NCBI GenBank assembly: GCA_018389105.1
Contig: JACATO010001689.1
Location: 49,200-113,199 of the forward strand
Direction: 5' to 3'
Length of the DNA: 64,000 nucleotides
Source of the DNA: Nautilus pompilius
Lineage: Eukaryota; Mollusca; Cephalopoda; Nautilida; Nautilidae
Positions within the stretch are counted from its first letter, which is position 1, and each line of letters begins with the position of its first letter. The position numbers and the translations under genes were made by a program. Shown piece by piece: positions 54,600-64,000 of the stretch. The notes beneath the pieces were generated by a model. The model made no database searches and was not told where the DNA came from. It saw nothing but the letters and a program-made list of their open reading frames with translations.

Positions 54600-55360
54600 G
54601 GGAAAGGAGACCGCGTCACTCACCGGCGTGCGGAAGGACAACCCAGTCCGACCCCGTGGGGCTTCTTCTCGAAAAGGTGTCTGTAGACCCATTTTGGCCA
54701 TCTTTTCCGACACTTTTCGCCGGGCCGGTCAGCATCGTCTTCCAGTCCCCGGGAAACACGGCTGCCGCTCTCTAGAGCCGAGGACCCGCTTGATCCAGGC
54801 GGGCCCCCTTTTTCGTTAAAAATCGCGAAGACTGCCCCCTCCTCCTCCTCTTCGTCGCCTGGGGACTTTCGAAAGATTCCCCGACCGGATCTCTCCCGGC
54901 GGCGCTGGGAGGACCGGTTCTCCCACGTGACGGGAGTCACCTGGGGCCAGCTGGGTCTTTCAGAGAACTGCACAGTGGCGGGTGGATCTTGCAGGAATTG
55001 TACGCCAACGGCTTGTACGCTTCCGGCGTCAGATTGCAGCCGTGAAACGTTTCGATTGGTTGTCTCCACTTTATGGGGACAGGGAATTTTCTGGGAGAAC
55101 CCGTCGGCACGACGTTCTTTCCCCTCGGGCCAGGCCTGCGGCTCCTGTCGACCTGGCGATTTTCCAGAACTTTCATCATTCCAAGCGGCGTTCTAGAATT
55201 ATCTTTTAGGGGTTTTTTAAATGCGTTAGAAATCCCCGTCGCATTTGTATCGCCGACAGCCAGGTGAGCTTTCCTTTGCCATTTGTTTTGCTCTAATTCG
55301 TCCTTCTCTCGTAGTTTTCTTCCGTCCAAATGCCGATCACATGCGGCAGCCATTTTAAAC
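54600..55360 (-). promoter_or_regulatory. CpG-rich block with possible minus-strand first exon
   Basis: This is one of the most CpG-rich spans in the window. On the minus strand an ATG with an optimal context (AAAATGG) at 55353 opens 138 codons to 54937, starting MAAACDRHLDGRKLREKDEL and continuing EQNKWQRKAHLAVGD. A second minus frame without an ATG (54620-55069, 149 codons) contains an acidic run, GDEEEEEGAVFAIFNEKGG. On the plus strand CCAG|GTGAGC near 55264 is a good donor. The block could be a promoter with a first exon on either strand. Long frames are expected in such composition, so coding is uncertain. Confidence 0.3.
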
Positions 55361-55659
55361 GGAAGACTTCTCACCAGGTAAAGATTCTTTTGCGTCAATG
55401 CTACATGTAAGCACCGACGCACAAATCAGAATTTAAGCGGCGCTCGACTCTGTCTGTCCACAGCGAAGTATCTTAATACTCGTTACTTCGCTGTATTATC
55501 AACAAAATGGACGAGGACCGTCGCTTATGACTCGTCGGCATTCCATGTCTTTGCTTCCGTGTCGCGTTCTTCCTTTGTTGACTCGTGTGTTTGAATCGCG
55601 TCCACTAAAGAGGAAACAGATTTGCCCCACGGGACTGAAGGGAGTCGAAGGCCGCGCGA

Positions 55660-55660
<1 letters not shown>
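55361..55660. other. no gene recognised
   Basis: Mixed DNA between the CpG-rich block and the (CT)n array. No feature is seen. Confidence 0.4.
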
Positions 55661-55700
<40 letters not shown>

Positions 55701-55760
55701 GCTCTCTCTCTCTCTCTCTCTCCCTCTCTCTCTCTCCTCCTCTCTCTCTCTCTCTTCCCA
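55661..55760. repeat. (CT)n array
   Basis: CT units with CTGTCT, CTCGCT, CTCCCT and CTCCTCCT interruptions. Confidence 0.95.
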
Positions 55761-57893
55761 CCCCTGTTTCTCCCTCCCTTCTTTATTTAAAGGAACTCGG
55801 AGATTCTGATTAACAGAATTCCACTGACGAGAACCAATCTCTGGAAGCCTTCGAAAACCAAAGACAAAGCCACGTTACCCGGGCCTTGGGATCAAAAGAT
55901 GGAAATATAATAGGTTCTCTGAACTTATTATTCGGTTTCTCCCAAATCCCATTTAGTGAATAAATGGTAAAAACGGAAGGGAACCGAGTAAACCAGCTGG
56001 ATGTGTGACAAACATTCTTTTAACCAATATGGAAAAACAGAAAAAAAAAATATTTTAACAATATACATAATTTCTTTAAGGATTATATATTGACAATCTG
56101 CTACATACTGCAAATATTTTATAATACAAAACTGATAAGTTACCTTTTAATTCATATCTACGTGATGCTGTTGTGTCTGTGCGCGCGTAACAGAACGTGT
56201 CTGTTAATTCATCGTCTCTGGCCGGCGGCCCAAATAAGACAATTGGAGTTGTTTCCCTTCTTTTGATATATATTTTTTTTTTAAATTCTAAATATACTAC
56301 GTATTTAAAGTGTATGAAATTCTTCCATTCTTTCTGTTCGATAAGTCAACCTCGAGCACAAGTCCCTTTTTTCTTTTTTTTTAATTGCAAGGATTTTTTT
56401 TCCGGGTGCTGAACGTTAACGTTATTTATCATCGATCGGTCTTCGCTCGATTGACTTCGATTAGCTGGCGGTAATAATCTCGGCACAGAATCCAGTTATG
56501 TTAAAGACCTGAAACATTTTAACAGTAATTTCCGACAGAGACGAAAAAAAAAACATTTTTTTTTTAAAAAAAAAAAAAAAGGTACCAGTGCGAGTCAACA
56601 ATGGACTTAATTCGAGACAGTTTTTGGTCGCAGCCGAGACCTGTATTTTGGTAAATAGATCTCGCCACGCGACTGGGTTCGAGACGGTCTCTTATCGACT
56701 CCTTGTGATGCGTTTCGCTCTTTTCGTTCCCAGCCGGGGGACAACAATGGTACACGCCTCAGACTGGGTAAGGAGGGGGTGTGTGGGCTGCAGGTCAACC
56801 TCAGTATACCTCCTGGAATCTCACCTGTTCAATATCACTCAGCACGGACCGAGTTGACTGTGACGAAGAAGCCTACATCTCTCTCCACGCTCTCGTCGTA
56901 TTAAGGCGGACGGTACGAGAACTAACGTACAGTGCCTTTAGGGTTGGGATGGTAGGTATAACAGGGGGGACGACTTGGTGGTGCACGGAGGGTTAATGAC
57001 GCATTAAATCGGAATTTTTATGTCAGCGATAGAAGTCTATGGTTTTCGAAGCATAATTGTTTTGCAGTTTTTTGATGTCGTCCCCCTGCGCGCGCGGATG
57101 TCCCCCTAGGGTGTACCGGTGATACCTGCTCGGCAAGTCCTCCTCTTCATCAGCTCGAATGTACCAGAGCCTTGCGCTCGTTACCACCGATGTTTCGGTC
57201 TCTCTCTCTCTTTTTTTTTTTTTTTTCATTTGACAATAAATTGAAAAAATTCAGCTTTGCGATGATGTCGCCATGGTTTTTGGCCCCCATCGGATTTGTT
57301 CTCGTTAGCGTTTTTCTTGTTGTTTTTCCTCTGCCCATTTGAATTATTATTTTTTTAAAAACAAAAAACTAATTAATATTCTGGAAGAAGTCCGCGTCTG
57401 TGCCACCGAATGGCAAAATTTCACTGATTCTACTTGTAAAGGATCTGCAGAAACAAACAAACAAACAAACAAAAAAACTGGCTCGATCTCCAACATCCGG
57501 ATATGCAGTTTACCATGGCTTGGAAATTAAATGAGGATTCGTCTTCTGCGGTATCTCGTAATACGTTTGATAAATAATAATTCTGCGTCTGGACCATTTA
57601 CTTTTTACCGGTGGAATCGGAGCGGTTTTGTCTTAAGCTCTGTAAAGCTAATTTTATATTTAATCTCTTCGAAGCCTATAAGACTCTGTTCCTCTTATCC
57701 GATTTTTTTTTCATACTATAGCCGGATTTGTAAGTAAATTATTAATCTATAAGGGTTCTCCTATTCCTGGCATTCATTCTCGAACTCGATGAGTCCCCCC
57801 CGCCTAAATCATTAGCAATCTAAGAAAACTGCATCTTTCTTCTCGTTCAGGGTTCTATGCCATTCAATTAACAGAACGTCTAATCAAGTTGTT
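55761..57893. other. no gene recognised
   Basis: Mixed DNA. It includes an A10/T11/A15 palindromic run at 56544-56580, a T17 run near 57210, and an (AAAC)n run at 57451-57476. Frames of 60-89 codons are unrecognised. Confidence 0.35.
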
Positions 57894-58115
57894 TCATAGA
57901 CGGCATCCATTCCTCGATTCGAACATTTTTTTTGTGTGTAGAAGCGAATCTATGGCGCAAGTTTTTCCTTTTGTAAGATGTCGGTCGTGCACGACGAAAT
58001 CCACCGGGAAAACAATCCCTTGTATAGTGCGCACGGATTCCGAGAAGAAGATGTAGTTCTCCTCATTCTGATTGGCGACTAATGCAGTCACGTGTTCCAC
58101 TTTGATGACGATAGG
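57894..58115 (-). CDS. exon-like minus frame, about 74 codons, unrecognised
   Basis: The minus frame reads PIVIKVEHVTALVANQNEEN, YIFFSESVRTIQGIVFPVDF, VVHDRHLTKGKTCAIDSLL and HTKKMFESRNGCRL to a TGA at 57894-57896. The sequence alternates beta-like hydrophobic stretches with polar turns and is among the most protein-like frames in the window. It has no ATG near its left end and comes out of a G10 run, so it would be an internal or terminal exon, or a fragment. No acceptor is evident before the G-run. I know no family with this sequence. Confidence 0.35.
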   Translation of the reverse strand, partial: PIVIKVEHVTALVANQNEENYIFFSESVRTIQGIVFPVDFVVHDRHLTKGKTCAIDSLLHTKKMFESRNGCRL

Positions 58116-58757
58116 ACCCCCCCCCCGACCAGACCCACAACTTCATTAAGAAAGAAAAACAGATGATTGCATCTCTCTTTATATATATATAACCATAAAT
58201 GGACAATTTCACCAAACAGGAAGCTGTTTTTCCCGCTTTCCTTTGAGTCGCCGCGGCTTCGGCAGCTTCCGCTTTTCTACTCTTATTTTATTCAAACCCG
58301 TATCCGAATTTTGGTTTACTTTCGTTTTCATTCTGTTAAGTTCTTTGGGCTGCTAAGAAGGTGCGTGTCGGAAATACCGGGGGCTCGTTCCTTAAGGGGG
58401 TTCGTTAGGGTTTTATGCCTTTCTAGTTTGTTTTGGTGAAACCTAGACGAGAAGCTAATTCAAAAGAATCAACTAAAATTTGCAGTCGAGAAGGACCACG
58501 ACTGGAGCCGTCTGCCCGCCGAGAAACAGAGACGCTCCGCGTGCTCTACAGCGTCTCCCTGGCAGCAGAGAGGTATCTGCCAAAGCTACGCCGACTCGCC
58601 ACGGTTTCCTTTCGCAAACGTGGGTCCTTGATTTGTGAGCTGTTTCGGCCACATTTCGACTCCATTTTCCCCGTAAGGCCACGATTTTCATAATAATTTT
58701 ACATTTACAGACGTCAAGGTCAAGCAGATGACAGATGGCGATGATTCCTTACAGCAG
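58116..58757. other. no gene recognised
   Basis: An 86-codon plus frame at 58433-58693 (TTG start; includes ETETLRVLYSVSLAAERYLP) and a 72-codon minus frame overlap. Neither has splice support. Confidence 0.3.
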
Positions 58758-58765
58758 CAGCCCGG

Positions 58766-59370
58766 ACACACACACACACACACAAACTCTCTCTCGCTCT
58801 CTCCAGTCTCTCTCTCCATCCATCTCTCTCTCTCTCTCTCCATCTGTCCCTTCTCTTCCTCTCCATCTTTCTTTCTCTTCCTCTCCTCTACATCTCTCCC
58901 TCCCTCCTCTTCCTCATCTCTCTTCCGCCTTCCTCTCGCATCTCTCTCCATCTCCTCGCTCTCATCTCTCCTCCCCTTCCTCTCCATCTTTCCTCTCTCT
59001 CTCTCTACATCGCTCCCTCCCTCTCTCCTCACCATCTCGCTCTCCACCCTCCTCCCATCGTCCTCTCTCTCTCGTCCTCTCATCTCTCTCTCTCTTCTCG
59101 CATCTTTCTTCCCTCTTCCTCTTCCTCTACATCTCTCCCCCCTCTCCTCCATCTACTCTCCTGCTCTTCCTCCCATCTTCTTTATCTCCCTCCCTCTCTT
59201 CCTCACCATCTCTCCCCTCTTTCCTCTCCATCTATCTCCCCCCATCTCTCTCTCTCCTCTCAGCCCCCTCTTCCTCATCTCTCCTCTCCTCCTCGTCTCT
59301 CTCTCTCTCGCCTCCTCTTCAATCTCTCCCCCCACCATCTCCCCCCCCTCTCTCTCTCCCTCTCTCATCA
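58766..59370. repeat. (CA)n plus long polypyrimidine CT-rich array
   Basis: A short (CA)n run is followed by about 590 bp in which nearly every base is C or T apart from CATCT phrases, arranged as degenerate CTCTCCATCTCTC units. Plus frames of 234-235 codons rich in Ser/Leu/Pro and a minus frame rich in Arg/Glu are artefacts of the repeat. Confidence 0.95.
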
Positions 59371-59539
59371 CCCCCCACTTTAAACGGACGGGCGCTTTTT
59401 CCAGCAGGCGACATAATAAAACGGTCAGTTGACACGAATTAAAAAAATCGATACCGAGAAGCAGAAGAAGTAACAACAACAATTATTATTTCTTAAAAAT
59501 GATAATAATAATAATAAACTATCGCAACATTCAAATTCT

Positions 59540-60010
59540 CAGTTGCAATTTAACGCATTGCTGGGTCTGTCTCGCCGGCAGGGGCGGCATCTCGGATTGA
59601 TGAGTGGGGATCTCGAGTTAATAACTTGATATCCAAGTCGCAATCTTGAAGGTATCTCGTAAAGGCCTCTCCCAACATTTAGCTGGCGTCAAATCAAGAT
59701 GGCGGCGATTAATTTTCAGATAACGCGTTTTTTTTCCCCTTCTTCCTATTGTCCCCCCCGATCGGTTTTTGTCGCAGGCCGCGGTACCGGCGTCCACCGA
59801 TTGTTAAACACACCGGCGAATTAATACATCGGTAGACGCGATGGCGATTCGCGGGTGCCCCAGCCCCCGATCAAGTCCCCCTCCTCCGCGCGCCGCGCCG
59901 GAGAGATGTATCGGAGAGAGCGCAGCACAATCAGAAAACGTCACGTGTAAAATTTTCAACAGATGCATCACTGATACTTGTCGCTGAAACCGATAGCGTT
60001 GTCTGCACGG
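59540..60010. promoter_or_regulatory. CpG-rich block with YY1-like site
   Basis: The span is CpG-rich against AT-rich flanks. AAGATGGCGGC at 59696-59706 is an exact match to the YY1 consensus common in animal core promoters; its ATG also opens a 42-codon frame (MAAINFQITRFFS...). Further right, AACGTCACGTG near 59938 combines a CRE half-site with an E-box. No TATA box or donor was found. Promoter or conserved enhancer are both possible. Confidence 0.3.
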
Positions 60011-60192
60011 CCCAAATTACTGTAATTGCTACCGCGAGCGCACGTCTGGTTAATTACACAAATGGTATAATTTACCCTTAAATATTTTTATCGGATTTTT
60101 ATGCGTTCTGATAGTACACAAAACAAAAGATCGTATTACCAATGCGATAAGTGAGGGTGAAACATAGGAGTCCAAACATTGTTTCTTTCTTT

Positions 60193-60275
60193 GCGGTGGA
60201 ATCAAATCGACAATAGGTCTTAAAGGCGGTGAAATGAAATCGACAATAGGTCCTAAAGGCGGTGAAATGAAATGG
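60193..60275. repeat. 33-bp tandem repeat, 2.5 copies
   Basis: The unit begins GCGGTGAAATGAAATCGACA and continues ATAGGTCCTAAAG. Starts are at 60193, 60226 and 60259. The period is a multiple of 3, so a minus frame reads an 11-residue repeat (FHFTAFKTYCR), but the frame is short and unrecognised. Confidence 0.85.
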
Positions 60276-60450
60276 ATAACATTTGGCCCCCTTTTTTTCA
60301 GACCGGTGTAACACGATGCAAAAATCTGGTCTACGTGATGAGGTAAGCTCTTAAAATTGTCTATGCGCTCCGAGCTCCTGGCTATACGACGCTTAGAAAC
60401 AGAACATTAAATACATGTTCTTGCATAACGCAAGGATCAAATGTAATGAC

Positions 60451-60468
60451 ATCGATCGATCGATCGAT
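60451..60468. repeat. (ATCG)n microsatellite, palindromic
   Basis: Four and a half self-complementary ATCG units. Confidence 0.9.
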
Positions 60469-62996
60469 TCCCGGGTATCTGCAGAGTCGGAAACTAGCCG
60501 GCATAAGGTCAAATAGTTCTGATGGGGCTGAGACACTCCACCAAAATAATCTGCGGGCGTATTAGCAGTTACTGATCAGGTGATTTGGTATCCGTTTCCC
60601 TGCCGGAAGGCTTTACAATGTCTCCTATTAGAGTTAAACTTCAAAATAAATAAATAGGCAAAACACGTGACACGGGCACTGACAGACAGCCACTTATTGC
60701 CAGTATGTTCTTGCACGCAGCTTATTTTGCGCTGGCATATCGATATTCGGCCGTCTATATCGGAGCGAGTTGCGCCGGTCACCCTCTCAGGCGACTGGAC
60801 CGTACGTAGTGAGGAACATCTCGTCTCGCGTCGTCCCGCTCGGCGGACAAAAGCGCCCTCTGTGGTTATCTGAAAGGTCTGGCACGAGGCGTGGTCAGAT
60901 ACCCGCCGTCCCGACAGACGCCCGGGGGAGGTGGACCCATCATTCAGCGGGAAGCTTGGAGCGAGGATGCAGTCTTCACGATCATCGGCTCTATCCGGAA
61001 TAGACAAGTTTTCAGGCTCTTGACTTTGTTCGCTACTGCAACAGGCGTCTGATAAAGCTCGCGGTGGCCGGGAGTCGGAATACTAGCCGGTGCTGACGGG
61101 TGGACAGGAGCCGAAGGTTACAGGTGTGAATAGGGGCTGCCTGTCGCCCCTGCCTGCCTGCCAGCTCTCTCTTTAGCAGACCGGCTGTATGCAGTGATCA
61201 CGGGCGAATCAAACTTTTTGCCAAATTGCGTGCGTGATTCTGGATAAAGTACAGCAAAGCTTCTGAGTCAGAGAGATGGCAACCTTGCGCTGAGCATCGC
61301 CAGTCTGGCAGCAGGGATGAGGGCGAACACATCTGGACGTTTAAACTTCGTCCCCCTTCTGCCCGCGATTCCTCCATCGTAATCAGCATATACTACGGGG
61401 AAATGGAGTACACGTCCACCGCTCACCATCGGTCGGCAGACGCGGAATAGACTGTGATAGCTTCCCTGGTTGCCGCAGAACCCGGATATAAACCCCAGGT
61501 AGGAAATCCTGGACGAGGTCGTCTTCGGCCATTTAATAAATTTCATGTTTATACGTCTAGAATCTATACAACCGACAGATGGAAATACTTCAAGGTTAGA
61601 ACCTGGTCGGACCGGCGGCAGGAAGATTCTCTTCCAAACGAAGTGTCGCATCGCGGTCTATCTAGGTCGAGTTCCCCTCCCACGTCCGTGTGAAAGCTCC
61701 CTCTAATTCCGTTCTATTTGCGGGACGTGAAGGGGCTGTGCTGAACTGACGATCCAAGAATTCCCACAGGTGTTGGGTAGATCGAGTTCATGTCAGGGTG
61801 TTTGAATACCCGGGTAAGAAGGTAAACGCCTCGACTCCTCTTCTTCAGGGCTGTGGAGAAGTGTGACCCACAGGCGCCAATCTCAGTGCTAACCCTGACA
61901 ATTCTTTCTAACCCTAACCCTCGACACTCCCGCTCCGACAGGCAATCGGATTAAAGGTCCTCCCTCTCCCAGCTGAGGCGCAACCTCTGGACGCGAATGG
62001 CTGAAGCACTGGAATCGTCGGACAAGAAACAGACCGCCAGGGTGTCGCCATACATAACCACTAACCTCACCATTTGCCCTTCATCTCTGTTGTTCACGTG
62101 TAGCGTCCAACCTTGAAAGTCGTTAACTTCTCCAGTCAGAGGCCGTAACTACCTTCTCCCTCTCTCTCTCCCATCCCCAGTTCTCACGCCCCTCTTCCCC
62201 AACCAAAGGGAATTAACCGCCGGCGGGGGGGAAACAGAACGGCTTCCTAATCAGCTGGTCGGTCGGCAATAGAGCGTCAACAGGTCTCCACGCGAGAGCC
62301 GATCTCGGGGAATGGTTGAGCGGATTATATCGACAGAGTTAAAGCAACTTGTTATTTCGTTGTTGTTTGTTAGGGTGAGAAAAGATGGCGTAAGCTGGAG
62401 CACACTCCTGCTCTCTTCTTGCTATCTGCTCTTATATGTGTAGAAGATACTCGGGTGGACCTGATTCTTGGAGCAGAAGACTGGTTCCTTCATCTTTAAT
62501 TCCGCACTTGAGCAGACATTCACCTCAGAATAAACGTTAGTATTCGAACGTTTAGTACCCCAATGAGGAAATCTGATTATGTAAATCTAATTAAAGACAA
62601 AGCGAAAAAGAACCAAATCAAATTTCGAATATTAACAGTTTATTCTTCTTATTTCTTTTGTGTGTTTTTTTAAAAAATCATAATAAAATTAAGAGAATAA
62701 AGCAATTGGTCAGAACGACAACTTGGCTTTGTTACAATTTATAAAGGGGGAGATTCCCTAAAATCTCCTATAGACAATAGTTTAGACAAACATACGAAAA
62801 AGAAGGATTAACAAAAATTAATAAATAAAAATTAAAAGACTAATAATATACTGCAGATGAGAAATAGAAAAAGCTTTTCTATGATAATGTATATATTTGT
62901 TATAAAACCATGTATATAGAATTACGTAGTAATAAATATTAAAATGAGGTGTAGAGTCCAGCCTTAATTCAATGCCCTTCAGGGCATAATCTTAAT

Positions 62997-63211
62997 CCGA
63001 TGGCGCTATATTATGAATTATTATTATTAGAATTATTATTAGTAATTATATTCTTATTATTATTAATTATAATTATTATTATTATTGTTGTTTGTTGTTG
63101 TTGTTGTTGTTGTTGTTATTATGTGGTTATTAGTATTTTATTATTAGTATTATTATTATTTTATTATCATTAGATTATTATTATAGGAGTATTTGAGTGT
63201 TATTATTATGT

Positions 63212-63242
<31 letters not shown>

Positions 63243-63299
63243 GTATTTGTTGTATGTTGTGTGTTTGTTGTTGTTGTATTATTATTGTTATTGTGTCTT

Positions 63300-63340
<41 letters not shown>

Positions 63341-63400
63341 TATTATTATTGAGTATTATTATTATTTATTATTATATTATTATTAGTATTATATTATTTA
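62997..63400. repeat. complex (ATT)n/(GTT)n array
   Basis: About 400 bp of ATT units with GTT stretches and frequent interruptions (GTATT, TTAGT). Tyr-rich frames are artefacts. Confidence 0.95.
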
Positions 63401-63873
63401 TTTGCATGAGAATTAAATTATCTTTCTCATTGAGAGAGCTCAGAGGATACTGAATATATTTTTCAACGTACCAGACCTAGGATGCCTCTTATTGTTTTAC
63501 CGACCGGTTAATAGAGGTAGTCGCCCCGGGTCACACTAAGGGCCCACAGCCCTCGTGGGTGGTCTACTATGGGCGAGCCACTTAATTTTCTGTTTTCTTC
63601 TTTTATTCCAAAATTATGCATTCGTGAGCTGACGGAGCGATCTGAACTCGTTGGCAGAAAGAGACCTGCCGCTGTCCAGTGAAATCGAACTATCCCGACC
63701 CTCGGAGGTTGAAGGAGATGGACAAAGGGTGTGAAATGCACTGTCGGGTTGTCAAAGGGAATGAATAACACGAAACGGAGACAAACAAACCAAAAGGAAT
63801 TGGAAAATAACGTTTCCCCTTTGAAATATGTACAAACCCCAAGTTCACGACGATGTGAACCGTTTTTTTTTAG
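63401..63873. other. no gene recognised; right end is an acceptor tract
   Basis: Mixed DNA. CCGTTTTTTTTTAG at 63860-63873 forms a good acceptor for the exon that follows. Confidence 0.35.
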
Positions 63874-63957
63874 AAATCGTGTGTCTATTCAAAAAATGCT
63901 TATTATTCATATATTTCTTTCTATCTTCCTGATATTTCTAGAAGGAAATCCACAAAG
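63874..63957 (+). CDS. candidate first coding exon of a secreted or membrane protein
   Basis: An acceptor (T9-AG) precedes this 84-bp segment, and an exact consensus donor, AAAG|GTAAGT, follows at 63958. Inside, an ATG at 63896-63898 (A-rich leader) opens MLIIHIFLSIFLIFLEGNPQ up to the donor, leaving two bases of a split codon. The first 15 residues form an uninterrupted hydrophobic core followed by EGNP, as in a signal peptide with its cleavage region, although there is no basic residue before the core. The frame is also open back to the acceptor (NRVSIQK before the Met). The usual pattern of a 5' UTR intron, then start codon and signal peptide, then intron, fits well. The rest of the gene would lie beyond the window. 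Confidence 0.45.
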
Positions 63958-64000
63958 GTAAGTCAAAAGGTAAAGTGTGCGTGTAGGATGACACACTATG

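Larger units (their letters stand above)
60011..62996. other. no gene recognised; CpG-rich 60.7-62.3 kb
   Basis: Minus frames of 143 and 127 codons (60576-61007, 61268-61651) lie in CpG-rich DNA and show no known domain. A short ATG frame near 61998 begins MAEALESSDKKQTARVSP. A 33-bp tandem repeat (60193-60275) and an (ATCG)n run (60451-60468) are listed separately. From 62500 the DNA is AT-rich. Confidence 0.35.

Noticed and set aside
54620..55069. 149-codon minus frame with an acidic run as a firm gene
   Set aside because: No ATG at its left end (GTG), CpG-rich DNA with few stops, and a competing 138-codon frame in the same block.
57712..57730. Acceptor followed eight bases later by GTAAGT (microexon)
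   Set aside because: An eight-base exon is implausible without transcript evidence; the T-rich tract explains both motifs.
58728..59442. Plus open frames of 234 and 235 codons
   Set aside because: They are entirely Ser/Leu/Pro peptides read through a CT-rich repeat that cannot form stop codons; both frames are open at once.
61909..61921. Interstitial telomere repeat (TAACCC)2
   Set aside because: Only two adjacent copies, with one isolated TAACCC nearby; expected by chance.

Overview
The window reads as nuclear DNA of an animal. Coding-like stretches are short and scattered, many are flanked by GT/AG splice signals, and tandem repeats are abundant. Three decayed DNA transposons of families typical of animals are present. 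Signs of a bacterial or viral genome are missing: there are no long ORFs, operons, or ribosome-binding sites. AT-rich sequence alternates with CpG-rich blocks in which CpG is not depleted. The repeat style suggests an invertebrate, perhaps a mollusc or another lophotrochozoan, but that is a guess. I recognise no host gene by name.

Layout. 1-2.3 kb holds a possible last exon (856-1048) and a poly(A) signal. 2.3-6.2 kb carries CA- and TG-rich arrays around a CpG-rich block with a tRNA-like B box. 6.2-16 kb is mostly unexplained, with (ATT)n and (GA)n arrays. 16.1-16.9 kb is a minisatellite carrying about 25 exact copies of the CRE palindrome TGACGTCA. 17.8-18.9 kb has two exon-like segments with good splice sites. 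22.6-23.4 kb is a decayed Tc1-like transposase (minus strand). 25.53-25.88 kb is a short mariner-type element with matching terminal inverted repeats and a transposase tail. 27.86-29.80 kb is a 26-bp satellite with a 468-bp higher-order period.

30-33.2 kb has a cluster of exon-like pieces on the plus strand, including a possible two-exon small membrane protein (32816-33127). 33.7-34.2 kb is a GA/CT inverted region with a GC hairpin. 35.4-37.2 kb is a decayed transposon ORF of a distinctive invertebrate family (ACRHH motif), abutting a (GA)n/(GAT)n array. 42.8-43.4 kb is a nearly homogeneous 58-bp minisatellite. 44.6 and 51.8 kb share a 46-nt dispersed repeat. 51.0 kb has an exon-like segment behind a strong acceptor. 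53.8-55.4 kb is a CpG-rich block with minus-strand open frames. 58.8-59.4 kb is polypyrimidine. 59.5-60.0 kb is a CpG-rich block with a YY1-like site. 63.0-63.4 kb is an (ATT)n complex.

The last 130 bp hold the best gene evidence in the window: a T-rich acceptor, an ATG, a signal-peptide-like run and a consensus donor (63874-63957), presumably the start of a secreted-protein gene running off the right edge.

Exon calls rest on splice motifs, open frames and codon flavour only. AT-rich DNA gives such signals by chance, so most carry low confidence. Transposon and repeat calls are firmer.
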